A DNA stretch of 64,000 bases from Lewinellaceae bacterium. GTDB lineage: Bacteria > Bacteroidota > Bacteroidia > Chitinophagales > Saprospiraceae. The notes below the pieces were generated by a model, which did no database searches, was not told the origin of the DNA, and saw nothing but the letters and a program-made list of their open reading frames with translations. The first letter of the stretch is position 1; each line of letters starts with the position of its first letter. The DNA lies in contig JACJXX010000001.1 of the NCBI GenBank assembly GCA_020636435.1, positions 4,812,501 through 4,876,500 of the forward strand, in the 5' to 3' direction. Positions 50,676 through 59,053 of this stretch are shown one piece after another. The position numbers and the translations under genes were made by a program.

Positions 50676-51495
50676 TGGCGTGGAGGTCTAGTTCATCGTG
50701 TTCCTTCTTCATCAGGTTGTTTACCACATATACGTATTTCACCTTGGCCAGGTCATTAAAGAGTTTTACCTGAATTTCGAAGAAATTGTTGCCAGGAACC
50801 TCGTCAATTGCCTCGATCACGCCGAGGGCAATACCGCTGGGGAAAATCTGGCTGTAGCCGTTGGTCTGTACGGTGTCGCCCACAACAAACTTGGCATGCC
50901 GGGGAATGGCGTTCAATTGCATGTGCATGGGGTCCGCCCCGTCCCAGGTGAGCGTCCCGAAATAATTGGTGCTGCGGATACTGGCGTTGATCCGGGACTG
51001 GCTGTGGAGGATCGACATCACCAGGCTGAAATGTTCGGTAGTATTGCGGACGATGCCGACGATGCCGCCGTCGCTGATAACGCCCATGTGGGGTTTCACG
51101 CCGTGGCGGCTGCCCCGGTCGAGGCGCAGGGAGTTGTTGCTGCTGAGAACGGAATTGCTGATGACGTTGGCGCCGATGAACGAGTAGAGTTGCTCCAGGG
51201 AGTCCTGGTGAACGGAGTCCCTGAAAACGGCATTGGAATAGCGGGCGTTGTCCAGCTGTTCCATGAGTTTAATATTTTTCGACTGTAGTTTGAGCAGCTC
51301 CTTTTTGATGCCCCAGTAATCGGCCAGTTCGTCAGAAGTTCGGTCGGCATAAGCCGTAAACAGCCCCCAGGAGTTGGAGGCGATCTCCCCCTGCTGATGG
51401 TTACACGTGATGATCAGTGCAATGGAGGCGGCTTCCAGAAAAAAGAAAAGCAAGCCACCGCCGTAGGCCGCGAACAACTGCATAAGGCCTCGCAT
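50668..51495 (-). CDS. mreC: Rod shape-determining protein MreC
   Basis: A 275-residue protein with one N-terminal membrane helix (about 8-28), a coiled coil (about 60-85) and a beta-barrel-rich periplasmic domain with the family pattern SRHGVKPHMGVISDGGIVGI and SRINASIRST. It organises peptidoglycan synthesis in elongation. It lies 31 bases downstream of mreB on the same strand. Confidence 0.92.
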   Translation of the reverse strand: MRGLMQLFAAYGGGLLFFFLEAASIALIITCNHQQGEIASNSWGLFTAYADRTSDELADYWGIKKELLKLQSKNIKLMEQLDNARYSNAVFRDSVHQDSLEQLYSFIGANVISNSVLSSNNSLRLDRGSRHGVKPHMGVISDGGIVGIVRNTTEHFSLVMSILHSQSRINASIRSTNYFGTLTWDGADPMHMQLNAIPRHAKFVVGDTVQTNGYSQIFPSGIALGVIEAIDEVPGNNFFEIQVKLFNDLAKVKYVYVVNNLMKKEHDELDLHAND

Positions 51496-51526
51496 GGCAG
51501 AAAGGGTTTATATTGGGAAACTAAGG

Positions 51527-52558
51527 TCAGACGCTCTTCCTGTCAATCAAAAAGGAGAAGCGGTCTGTATTCTTCAGGGCAATACCGGTGCCTCTAACCA
51601 CTGCTCGCAGTGGGTCTTCCGCAACGTGCACAGCAAGCTTCGTTTTGGCAGCGATGCGCTTGTCGAGCCCGCGGAGGAGCGCCCCTCCTCCGGTCAGGTA
51701 GATTCCCGTCCGGTAAATATCGGAGGCCAGCTCCGGGGGGGTGGTTTCCAGCGCTTTGAGGATGGCGTCCTCGATCTTGGAGATGGACTTATCGAGCGAA
51801 TGAGCGATCTCGCTGTAGGAGATTTTGATCTGTTTGGGAATGCCCGTCATCAGGTCACGGCCGTTGACGGCATGGTCTTCCGGGGGGTCTTCCAGTTCGT
51901 GAAGCGCCGAGCCTACGTGGATTTTGATCTGCTCGGCAGTGCGCTCGCCGATCAGGATGTTGTGCTGGCGTTTCATGTAGCTCATGATGTCATTGGTGAA
52001 CTCATCGCCGGCAATGCGGATGGATTGGTCGCAAACGATGCCGGACAGCGCTATGACGGCGATCTCGGTCGTGCCTCCGCCTATGTCAATGATCATGTTG
52101 CCCACGGGTTCTTCCACGTCCAGGCCGATGCCCAAAGCCGCAGCCATGGGTTCGTGGATAAGATAAGTTTCTTTGGAGTCGACATGGTCCGCAGAGTCGA
52201 AAACGGCGCGTTTTTCCACTTCTGTAATACCGGAGGGAATACAGATCACCATTTTCATGTGGGAGAAAAAACGACGGCGGCGGCCGATCATATTGATCAT
52301 CCCTTCAATCATGCTTTCCGCGGCCTGAAAGTCGGCGATCACGCCATCCTTAAGCGGGCGGATCGTTTTTATGTTTTCGTGGGTCTTTTCGTGCATTTGC
52401 ATGGCCTTATTGCCCACGGCAATGGTCTCTCCGGTGCGCCGGTTAATAGCCACAATAGAGGGCTCATCAACGACGATCTGCCCGTCCTGTATAATCAGGG
52501 TATTTGCTGTACCCAGGTCGATGGCAAGTTCTTGGGTAAAAAAGCTAAACAGTTTCAT
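51527..52558 (-). CDS. mreB: Rod shape-determining protein MreB (actin homologue)
   Basis: A 343-residue protein of usual length. It has the phosphate-1 motif AIDLGTANTLI, the connecting ALGIGLDVEEPVGNMIIDIG with phosphate 2 (DIGGGTTEIAVIAL), and the adenosine motif YLTGGGALLRGLDKRI. It forms filaments on the inner face of the membrane and guides wall synthesis. It is the first gene of the reverse-strand mreB-mreC-mreD-mrdA operon, whose promoter lies in 52559-52850. Confidence 0.96.
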   Translation of the reverse strand: MKLFSFFTQELAIDLGTANTLIIQDGQIVVDEPSIVAINRRTGETIAVGNKAMQMHEKTHENIKTIRPLKDGVIADFQAAESMIEGMINMIGRRRRFFSHMKMVICIPSGITEVEKRAVFDSADHVDSKETYLIHEPMAAALGIGLDVEEPVGNMIIDIGGGTTEIAVIALSGIVCDQSIRIAGDEFTNDIMSYMKRQHNILIGERTAEQIKIHVGSALHELEDPPEDHAVNGRDLMTGIPKQIKISYSEIAHSLDKSISKIEDAILKALETTPPELASDIYRTGIYLTGGGALLRGLDKRIAAKTKLAVHVAEDPLRAVVRGTGIALKNTDRFSFLIDRKSV

Positions 52559-52850
52559 TAAAGCTGTTCTCCGGTTTTAAATAAGCGGTATTTATGAATA
52601 GGGGGCCGGTGTCTTTTTCGGACGATGAAATTAGCAATTTTTTCCCGTATCCTGTTGCCACCTTCAAAGAAAACACGATCCGGGCTTCCTTTGGAGGGGG
52701 CTTCCGGAGCCGCAGGCATTGAAGCCAGTCGTTTTTGCGGGCGGAGCGCTAAATTGCCAATTCATGATTCGTCGCGCAAAACAACGCAAATTTTGTGGAA
52801 AAAGGAAATAAACCCTTCAAGATTAATATAAATACGAATTTGTTCCTCAA

Positions 52851-52898
52851 TTTTACGGTTTTACGGTTTTACGGTTTTACGGTTTTACGGTTTTACGG
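52851..52898. repeat. Six tandem copies of TTTTACGG
   Basis: An exact 8-base repeat occurs six times in a row (48 bases), ending four bases before the stop codon of the M16 peptidase gene. It could vary in number between strains. It is between two reverse-strand genes in a 342-base gap upstream of mreB; the remaining part of that gap shows no gene. Confidence 0.9.
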
Positions 52899-52901
52899 TT
52901 T

Positions 52902-54173
52902 TCACACCCCTACCACTACCTCCCACATATCTTCCCGGCGCAGGTAGCGCTGGGCCAGCCGTTGCAATTCCCCGGCGGTAATATTCCGAACGGCTTCGGC
53001 CATGCTTTCAAAGTAAGACAGCGGCAGGCCTTCCACGGCTTGGGTCCGTATGACTTCCGAAACGTTGAACGGCCCGTCGAGCATGGTCAGGAAGTTGCCC
53101 ATGAGGTAATTGCGGACCATGGCCAGCTCTTCCTCTTCCACCGGCTCCTCCTGCAGGCGGGCCATTTCGACATAAATCTGCCGGAGGGTATCCGCTACAA
53201 ACTCATTGCCGACCTCGGTGCCCACATATAAGTAACCGTCGAGCAGCATGGCATCCAGCATGGAGTATATGTTATAGGTGTACCCTTTTTCTTCCCGGAT
53301 GTTGCCCATCAGCCGGGAGCCGAAATAGCCTCCCAGGATGGTGTTCAAAACGTACATGCCCGGGTAGTCCTCGTGCTGGCGGTTGAACAGGCGCCGGCCG
53401 ATCCGGATGGCGGTTTGCACCGTTTCCGGGCGTTGTATCTTCCGGGCGCAGGGCGTTTCCGGGCTGCCTGCTGAGGCTGCCCGGGCTGCCGGGCCCTGCG
53501 GTATGGCACGGCTCAGGCGCTCTGAGGCCATATCTATGATCTCCGGGGAGGATTTTCCGCTGATGAAGGCCATGCAGTTGCCGCTGTTGAACAGCCGGCT
53601 GAAATGTTCCAGCAGGTCGTCGCGCTTCAGGGCGCCGTAGGTTTCCGGAAAGCTGTTGTAACCGTAGGGGTGGCCTTCGCCAAAAATGAGCTCGGTGATC
53701 TCCCGGTAGGCCACCACGTCGTTTTTGGCCAGGTCGACTTCCAGCCGGTGTTGGTTGCGTTTGATGAACGCATTCAGCTCCGCTTCGGGAAAGGAAGGCG
53801 CTGCCAGTATTTCTTCGAGTATGGGCATCACTCGGCCGAAGTGCTTGTTGAGGCTGTACAGGATGACGTTGCAGGTATCTAGGTTGAATGGAAAGCTCAG
53901 GCTGCACCCATAAAAATCGAGCTGCTCGGCGATACTGGCAGCGCTGAACGAGCGGGTGCCTTCGCGCAGCAGGCTGTTGGTGCCGCGGGCGGCCAGCTGC
54001 TTCTTCTCGAATGGGCGCCCCGCCTGAAAAACGATCTCCAGCTTGATCACCTCCTGGGTGCCCATCCGAATCTCATACAATGGAACGCCATTGTCGAGCC
54101 GGTGCTCCTCAATGTCCGGCAACCTGAGGTTGGCTACGTCTCTGATCGGTGGCGGGGTAGTGCGGTTTGGCAT
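52902..54173 (-). CDS. M16 family peptidase homologue lacking the zinc motif
   Basis: A 423-residue protein with the two-lobed fold of M16B processing-peptidase-like proteins: VIKLEIVFQAGRPFEKKQLA at the N-terminus and a second lobe with YVLNTILGGYFGSRLMGNIR and EEKGYTYNIYSML (the R/Y substrate motif). The zinc motif HxxEH should follow the first strand; here the place reads ARGTNSLLREGTRSF, without His. It is therefore the non-catalytic partner type, which usually pairs with an active M16 protein encoded nearby. No active partner is present in this window. It is divergent from dnaN. Confidence 0.88.
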   Translation of the reverse strand: MPNRTTPPPIRDVANLRLPDIEEHRLDNGVPLYEIRMGTQEVIKLEIVFQAGRPFEKKQLAARGTNSLLREGTRSFSAASIAEQLDFYGCSLSFPFNLDTCNVILYSLNKHFGRVMPILEEILAAPSFPEAELNAFIKRNQHRLEVDLAKNDVVAYREITELIFGEGHPYGYNSFPETYGALKRDDLLEHFSRLFNSGNCMAFISGKSSPEIIDMASERLSRAIPQGPAARAASAGSPETPCARKIQRPETVQTAIRIGRRLFNRQHEDYPGMYVLNTILGGYFGSRLMGNIREEKGYTYNIYSMLDAMLLDGYLYVGTEVGNEFVADTLRQIYVEMARLQEEPVEEEELAMVRNYLMGNFLTMLDGPFNVSEVIRTQAVEGLPLSYFESMAEAVRNITAGELQRLAQRYLRREDMWEVVVGV

Positions 54174-54270
54174 CTGTTTTTTAGTTTATGGCTAATAATA
54201 CACCTTTTCCAGGGGAAAAAGTTGAGTGAAAGGGCATCTTTCTTTCCAGATACCTCAACGGCGGGCTTTC

Positions 54271-54279
54271 TTATCCACA
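54271..54279 (+). promoter_or_regulatory. Perfect DnaA-box 9-mer upstream of dnaN
   Basis: TTATCCACA, identical to the classic DnaA box, lies 89 bases before the dnaN start in the 194-base divergent gap. A possible -7 element TATTTTTG (54321-54328, matching TAnnTTTG) follows 40 bases later. A single box points to possible DnaA control of dnaN rather than to an origin, because no dnaA gene or box cluster is seen. Confidence 0.4.
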
Positions 54280-54367
54280 ACCTGTTGAATATTCATGCTG
54301 ATAAAGTCTTGGAGAAAACCTATTTTTGTGATCTGTTCAGAAATTGTTAAACCCTACCAGATCAACT

Positions 54368-55492
54368 ATGAAATTCAGCGTCTCTTCATCGGAATTGCTT
54401 CGCCACCTGCAGATCGCGGGCGGCGCCATCGCCTCCAATTCCGTATTGCCCATTCTCGAGGATTTTCTTTTTACCATTTCCGATAATCAACTGAAGATTG
54501 CGGCCTCGGACCTGGAGATTTCCATCACCACCAGCATCGAGGTGATGGCCGATACGGACGGCTCGGTGGCCGTGCCCGCCAAAATTCTTCTGGAAACCCT
54601 CAAAGCCCTGCCCCAGCAACCCATCACCTTTACGGTAGATACCGACACCTTTGGCATAGAAATCACCTCTGCCTACGGAAAATACAAGCTGGCCGGCAGC
54701 AACCCCGATGACTTCCCCAAGATTCCGGCCCCGGAACCGGAAGACGACAAGCTGGCCGTCTCGGCCCACGGCCTGTCCCGCGGAATATCCAAAACCATTT
54801 TCGCCGCCAGCAACGACGAACTGCGCCCCCCCATGACCGGCGTCTATTTTCAGGTAGATTTCAGCAAGCTCATCCTGGTGGCCACCGACGCCCACAAACT
54901 GGTGAAGTATACCTTCCAGGATGTGAGCAGCGAAGTGTCTACTTCCTTTATCGTTCCCAAAAAAGCGCTCAACCTCCTCCGGGGTATCCTGCCGGAAAAA
55001 GACAAGCAGGAGGTGCAATTGTCCTTCAATGTATCCAACGCTTTCTTCTCCTTTGACAATACAGAGCTGGTTTGCCGCCTGATCGACCACCGCTACCCGG
55101 ACTACAACGCGGTCATCCCGGTCGACAACCCGAATACGCTGACGCTGGACCGGGCGGATTTTCAAAACTCCTTGCGCCGGATCGCCATTTACGCCAACAA
55201 GACCACCAACCAGGTGACGCTCAACATCAACGAGGGCAGCCTGACCATATCGGCCCAGGACCTCGATTTCTCCAACGAGGCCACCGAGCAGTTGGCCTGC
55301 TCCTACGACGGCGATCCGCTGAACATCGGCTTCAACGCCAAGTTCCTGATTGAAATGCTCGGCGTCCTGGAATCGGAAGAGGTGAAAATGGAACTGGCGA
55401 CTTCCACCCGCGCAGGCATTCTGCTGCCGGTGGAAGGATTGGAAGGGGAGGAGATCCTCATGCTGGTCATGCCGGTTATGCTGAGCAATTGA
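54368..55492 (+). CDS. dnaN: DNA polymerase III subunit beta (sliding clamp)
   Basis: A 374-residue protein from the ATG at 54368 (MKFSVSSSELLRHLQIAGGA); an upstream in-frame start at 54344 would add eight residues. Three repeats of the clamp fold are recognisable: ISDNQLKIAASDLEISITTS, then GVYFQVDFSKLILVATDAHK, and ending in the conserved LLPVEGLEGEEILMLVMPVM. It forms a dimeric ring on DNA that holds the polymerase. The next gene starts 19 bases after its stop, so a dnaN-lipoprotein-nadD transcript is possible. Confidence 0.95.
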   Translation: MKFSVSSSELLRHLQIAGGAIASNSVLPILEDFLFTISDNQLKIAASDLEISITTSIEVMADTDGSVAVPAKILLETLKALPQQPITFTVDTDTFGIEITSAYGKYKLAGSNPDDFPKIPAPEPEDDKLAVSAHGLSRGISKTIFAASNDELRPPMTGVYFQVDFSKLILVATDAHKLVKYTFQDVSSEVSTSFIVPKKALNLLRGILPEKDKQEVQLSFNVSNAFFSFDNTELVCRLIDHRYPDYNAVIPVDNPNTLTLDRADFQNSLRRIAIYANKTTNQVTLNINEGSLTISAQDLDFSNEATEQLACSYDGDPLNIGFNAKFLIEMLGVLESEEVKMELATSTRAGILLPVEGLEGEEILMLVMPVMLSN

Positions 55493-55511
55493 TTCACTGA
55501 AAGGCCTTTTG

Positions 55512-55967
55512 ATGAAATTAGAAATCCCTTTATGGCGCCTCCTGGCAGCACTCCTTATTTTGATAGCAGGGTGCAAACGCGAAGAACCCAAGCCGGAAAC
55601 ACCGGAAGAGGTGTTGAAGCAGTACCAGGCCTATATCGATAAGAACAAGTTCGAAGAAGCCCGGACGCTGAGCACGCCGGCCGGCCGGCAATGGTTGTCC
55701 GAGCTGGAAGCCATCATCTCCAACGAAAAGGCGGATAGCACGGTACTGGATACCCGCTTCCTGTCGCTGTCCTGCGAGGGCCCCGGCGATACGGTCCAAT
55801 GCGCTTGCGTGATGGAAGACCAGTACGAAAAGTATACTGCCGAGTATCGCCTGGTCCGTCTCGAAAGCCAGTGGCTGGTCGATGCGCCCGAAGAGGAGAT
55901 CATCATTGAAAATGACATCCTCGAATCCATACCCGATAGTTTGTTGGAGGAATATCTGGAGGAATAG
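55512..55967 (+). CDS. Hypothetical lipoprotein
   Basis: A 151-residue protein with a lipoprotein signal ending in LILIAGC (about residues 10-22). It is followed by an acidic linker, EEPKPETPEEVLKQYQAYID, and a compact alpha/beta domain with three Cys (LSLSCEGPGDTVQCACVMED) that recalls the DUF4878-like small lipoproteins (EARTLSTPAGRQWL at the start of the domain). Function unknown. Start chosen at the ATG 55512; a TTG three bases earlier is less likely. It stands between dnaN and nadD on the same strand. Confidence 0.75.
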   Translation: MKLEIPLWRLLAALLILIAGCKREEPKPETPEEVLKQYQAYIDKNKFEEARTLSTPAGRQWLSELEAIISNEKADSTVLDTRFLSLSCEGPGDTVQCACVMEDQYEKYTAEYRLVRLESQWLVDAPEEEIIIENDILESIPDSLLEEYLEE

Positions 55968-56008
55968 ACAGGCTCATTTCGAAACTTCAAAGGTTCAGAC
56001 GTTTAGAT

Positions 56009-56599
56009 ATGGCAGCAGAGGCTGAAAAGACAGGCCTGTTTTTCGGGTCGTTCAACCCGGTGCACGTTGGCCACATGATCATCGCCAACTACATGGCCAC
56101 CCGCGCCGGCCTGAAGGAAGTGTGGCTGGTGGTTTCTCCCCAAAACCCGCTCAAGCCCAAGCAGAGCCTCGCCCGGGATTACGACCGCCTGCACCTCGTG
56201 CGCCTCGCCATCGGCGATAATCTCAAATTGAGGGCCTCCGACATCGAGTTCGGCCTCCCTCACCCTTCTTATACCGTCGATACGCTTGCCTACCTGAAGG
56301 AAAAGTACCCGTCCCGGCAATTCGTCCTCATCATGGGCGGCGACAACCTGGCCACCCTCCACAAGTGGAAAAACTACGAAATCCTCCTGCGCGACTACGA
56401 AATCTACGTCTACAACCGCCCCGGGTACGAACTTGGGCCATTTGCCAGCCACCCCAACGTGCGGGCCTTCGACGCGCCTCAGATGCACATCAGCGCCAGC
56501 TATATCCGGGAGTGCATCCGCGAGGGGTACTCCGTCCAGTACCTGGTGCCGGATGTAGTGCATGAATACCTGGAAAAGAGCGGGCTGTACCGGGAGTAA
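56009..56599 (+). CDS. nadD: Nicotinate-nucleotide adenylyltransferase
   Basis: A 196-residue enzyme with the nucleotidyltransferase HxGH-type motif in GLFFGSFNPVHVGHMIIANY, the NaMN-binding VSPQNPLKP, FVLIMGGDNLATLHKWKNYE, and the ISxxxxR ending in MHISASYIRECIREG. It makes NaAD from nicotinic-acid mononucleotide and ATP in NAD synthesis. It lies 41 bases after the lipoprotein gene, in the same direction as dnaN and porZ. Confidence 0.93.
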   Translation: MAAEAEKTGLFFGSFNPVHVGHMIIANYMATRAGLKEVWLVVSPQNPLKPKQSLARDYDRLHLVRLAIGDNLKLRASDIEFGLPHPSYTVDTLAYLKEKYPSRQFVLIMGGDNLATLHKWKNYEILLRDYEIYVYNRPGYELGPFASHPNVRAFDAPQMHISASYIRECIREGYSVQYLVPDVVHEYLEKSGLYRE

Positions 56600-56695
56600 A
56601 CAACCGTCGCCCACCCGCCTTTTAAACTATTCTCCCCAAACAATATTAACTTTGCAGCCCCAGTTATTCCTGGTGTGCAAAAAACTCTATGGATC

Positions 56696-59029
56696 ATGCG
56701 TAAAGTACTACTCTTCCTATATATGGCCTTGATTTTGGCCGGCCCCGCCCTGGCCCAAAACCCCCTTCCCATCGGGAAATGGCGCAGCCACCTGCCCTTG
56801 CGGACCGGAAAATTTGTAACCCAGAGCGAAGGCAAAGTCTACTATTCCACCAATTTTTCAATCGTAGAGCTCGACAAGGAAGAGCTCTCCACCCGCTTCC
56901 TTTCTAAAGTGGATGGCCTGAGCAACATAGGCATAGAGTTTATTCGCTACAACCCGCTCAGCGATATCCTCATCGTGGTGTACAAGAATACCGTGATCGA
57001 CCTGATCAAGCCGGACGGAGAGATCGTGACGATGAGCCAGATCCGCAACTTCGGCAACCTGATCGGAGAAAAACGCATTTACGACATCTACATCGAGAAC
57101 GACTCGATGGTGTACCTGGCGGCGAATTACGGCGTTTCCAAGGTCAATATTTTTGCCGATGAATTTGTCTTTACCACCTTCACCGGCATCACGGTGGAGT
57201 CGGTTCACGTCTTCGACGGCGCCATCTACGCCGCAACGGATGAGGGCGTCTACCGGGCGCCGGCCGGCACGGCCAACTTCGACGACTTCGGCAACTGGAA
57301 GCTGCTCGGCCCGGATGACGGCTTCCCCCTCGATTACCGGGCTAAGGCCTTCGCCACCTTCGACGGGGCGCTGTACCTGGGCGTCAACGACACCCTGTGG
57401 CGCTATGAAAACAAGCAGTTGGAGTTTGTGCACTACGAGATCGGTTCTACCCTGGAGTTTCTGACCCATGAGGGCGTCCACCTCCTGGCGGGCTTCCGCC
57501 CGGGGCGAATTGTCTATTTCCATCCGGACGGGAGCCAGGGCATCATCATCGGCAACTGCGTGGAGACCCCCAATTATGCCATCGAAGACAGCAAAGGGCG
57601 CCTGTGGTTTGGCAACGACCGGGTCCGCAACGGCTTCCGCATGGCTACCGGAGTCACGGAATTCTGTTCGGTCATGGAGTTCGACTCTCCCTGGTCGGAC
57701 GCCGTCTGGGATATGGATGTAGCCAACGGCGAGCTCTGGCTGGCCACCGGCGGCCTCGACCAAACCCTCAGCGCCCGCTTCAACCCCGACGGCTTCGCCT
57801 CCTTCATCGATGGGCATTGGACGATCTACAACCGGCAGTTGCGCGACGACCTCAAAGGCCCCAACCCCAATACCAATGACGACGACCCGGTAGACTTTGT
57901 CACCATCCTGGCCCACCCCAGCAACGACAAGGTGTTCGTGGGCAGCTATACGGAGGGGCTGATCGAGCTGGAAGGGGACAACATTACGCAATACATCGAA
58001 ACCAATTCTTCCCTGCAACGGGCCATCGGCGATTTCCGGGTCCGCGTCGCCAGCCTCGCCCTGGATAAAGAGGGCAACCTTTGGGTATCCAACAACTCCG
58101 CTCCGGAACCGCTCTCGGTGCGGCTGGCCGACGGAAGCTGGCGAAGCTTCGCCATGCCGGGCTGCAACCAGAATGAGGTCTTCGACCTGGCCATCGACGA
58201 TGAAGGCTTTAAATGGGTGAGGCTTGGCAACACCGGCGCCGGCGTTATGGTGTTCGACGAAGGCGTGCTCGACGACCCCAACGACGACCGCTGCCGGGTA
58301 TTCACCGCCAACAACAGCGAACTAGCCACCAACAACGTCAACTGCCTGGCCGCCGACCTGGAGGGCAATATCTGGGTGGGCACCACCGAAGGCATCTTTA
58401 TTTTCGAATGCGGAGGCAGCGCTTTTGAGCCGGAGTGCCGCGGTTCGCGCCGCATCGTCGAAGTCGACGGCTTCGGCGCCTTCCTGCTGGAAACCGAAGA
58501 GGTGCAAACCATCGCCGTAGACGGCGCCAACCGCAAATGGGTAGGCACTAAAAACGGCGTCTTCCTGCTCTCTCCCAACGGGGAGGAACAGGTGGCCCGT
58601 TTTACGGAAACCAATTCTCCCCTTTTCGATAATAACGTGATTGAAATCGCCGTCGACCAGCAGTCCGGAGAGGTCTTTATCAGTACCGTGACGGGCATGC
58701 TTTCCTACCAGAGCGACGCGGTGGCCGGCGGCCGCACCCATAAATCCGAGATTGAAGTGTACCCCAATCCGGTGCGGGAAGACTACGACGGCCCCATCGC
58801 CATCCGCGGCCTGGCGCGCGACGCCACGGTCAAGATCACCGATGTCACCGGCAAGCTGGTATTCGAAACCACCGCTCTGGGCGGCCAGGCCATCTGGGAA
58901 GGGCGGGACTACAACGGCCGGCGGGTCAATTCGGGGGTCTACCTGGTGTTCAGCTCCAGCAACGCACGCTTTTCGGGCTTTACCGGCAAGGCGGATGCGG
59001 CGGTGGCGAAGATTATGGTGTTGAATTGA
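56696..59029 (+). CDS. porZ: PorZ-like type IX secretion protein with beta-propeller domains
   Basis: About 777 residues from the ATG at 56696 (an upstream GTG-type start at 56675 is less likely). The signal peptide (MRKVLLFLYMALILAGPALAQ) is followed by the PorZ N-terminal propeller opening IGKWRSHLPLRTGKFV and STRFLSKVDGLSNIGIEFIR, then further propeller blades with repeated W/G motifs (NIWVGTTEGIFIF), and a C-terminal T9SS-type domain (EVYPNPVREDYDGP to VNSGVYLVFSS). PorZ is a surface component of the T9SS in Porphyromonas, working with PorU, PorV and PorQ to attach cargo to lipopolysaccharide. It fits the several sorting-domain cargo genes in this window. Confidence 0.85.
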   Translation: MRKVLLFLYMALILAGPALAQNPLPIGKWRSHLPLRTGKFVTQSEGKVYYSTNFSIVELDKEELSTRFLSKVDGLSNIGIEFIRYNPLSDILIVVYKNTVIDLIKPDGEIVTMSQIRNFGNLIGEKRIYDIYIENDSMVYLAANYGVSKVNIFADEFVFTTFTGITVESVHVFDGAIYAATDEGVYRAPAGTANFDDFGNWKLLGPDDGFPLDYRAKAFATFDGALYLGVNDTLWRYENKQLEFVHYEIGSTLEFLTHEGVHLLAGFRPGRIVYFHPDGSQGIIIGNCVETPNYAIEDSKGRLWFGNDRVRNGFRMATGVTEFCSVMEFDSPWSDAVWDMDVANGELWLATGGLDQTLSARFNPDGFASFIDGHWTIYNRQLRDDLKGPNPNTNDDDPVDFVTILAHPSNDKVFVGSYTEGLIELEGDNITQYIETNSSLQRAIGDFRVRVASLALDKEGNLWVSNNSAPEPLSVRLADGSWRSFAMPGCNQNEVFDLAIDDEGFKWVRLGNTGAGVMVFDEGVLDDPNDDRCRVFTANNSELATNNVNCLAADLEGNIWVGTTEGIFIFECGGSAFEPECRGSRRIVEVDGFGAFLLETEEVQTIAVDGANRKWVGTKNGVFLLSPNGEEQVARFTETNSPLFDNNVIEIAVDQQSGEVFISTVTGMLSYQSDAVAGGRTHKSEIEVYPNPVREDYDGPIAIRGLARDATVKITDVTGKLVFETTALGGQAIWEGRDYNGRRVNSGVYLVFSSSNARFSGFTGKADAAVAKIMVLN

Positions 59030-59053
59030 GGGCTGATTTTGGGTATTCAGCCC

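Noticed and set aside
54174..54367. Replication origin at dnaN
   Set aside because: Only one DnaA box, no AT-rich unwinding block and no dnaA gene in the window.
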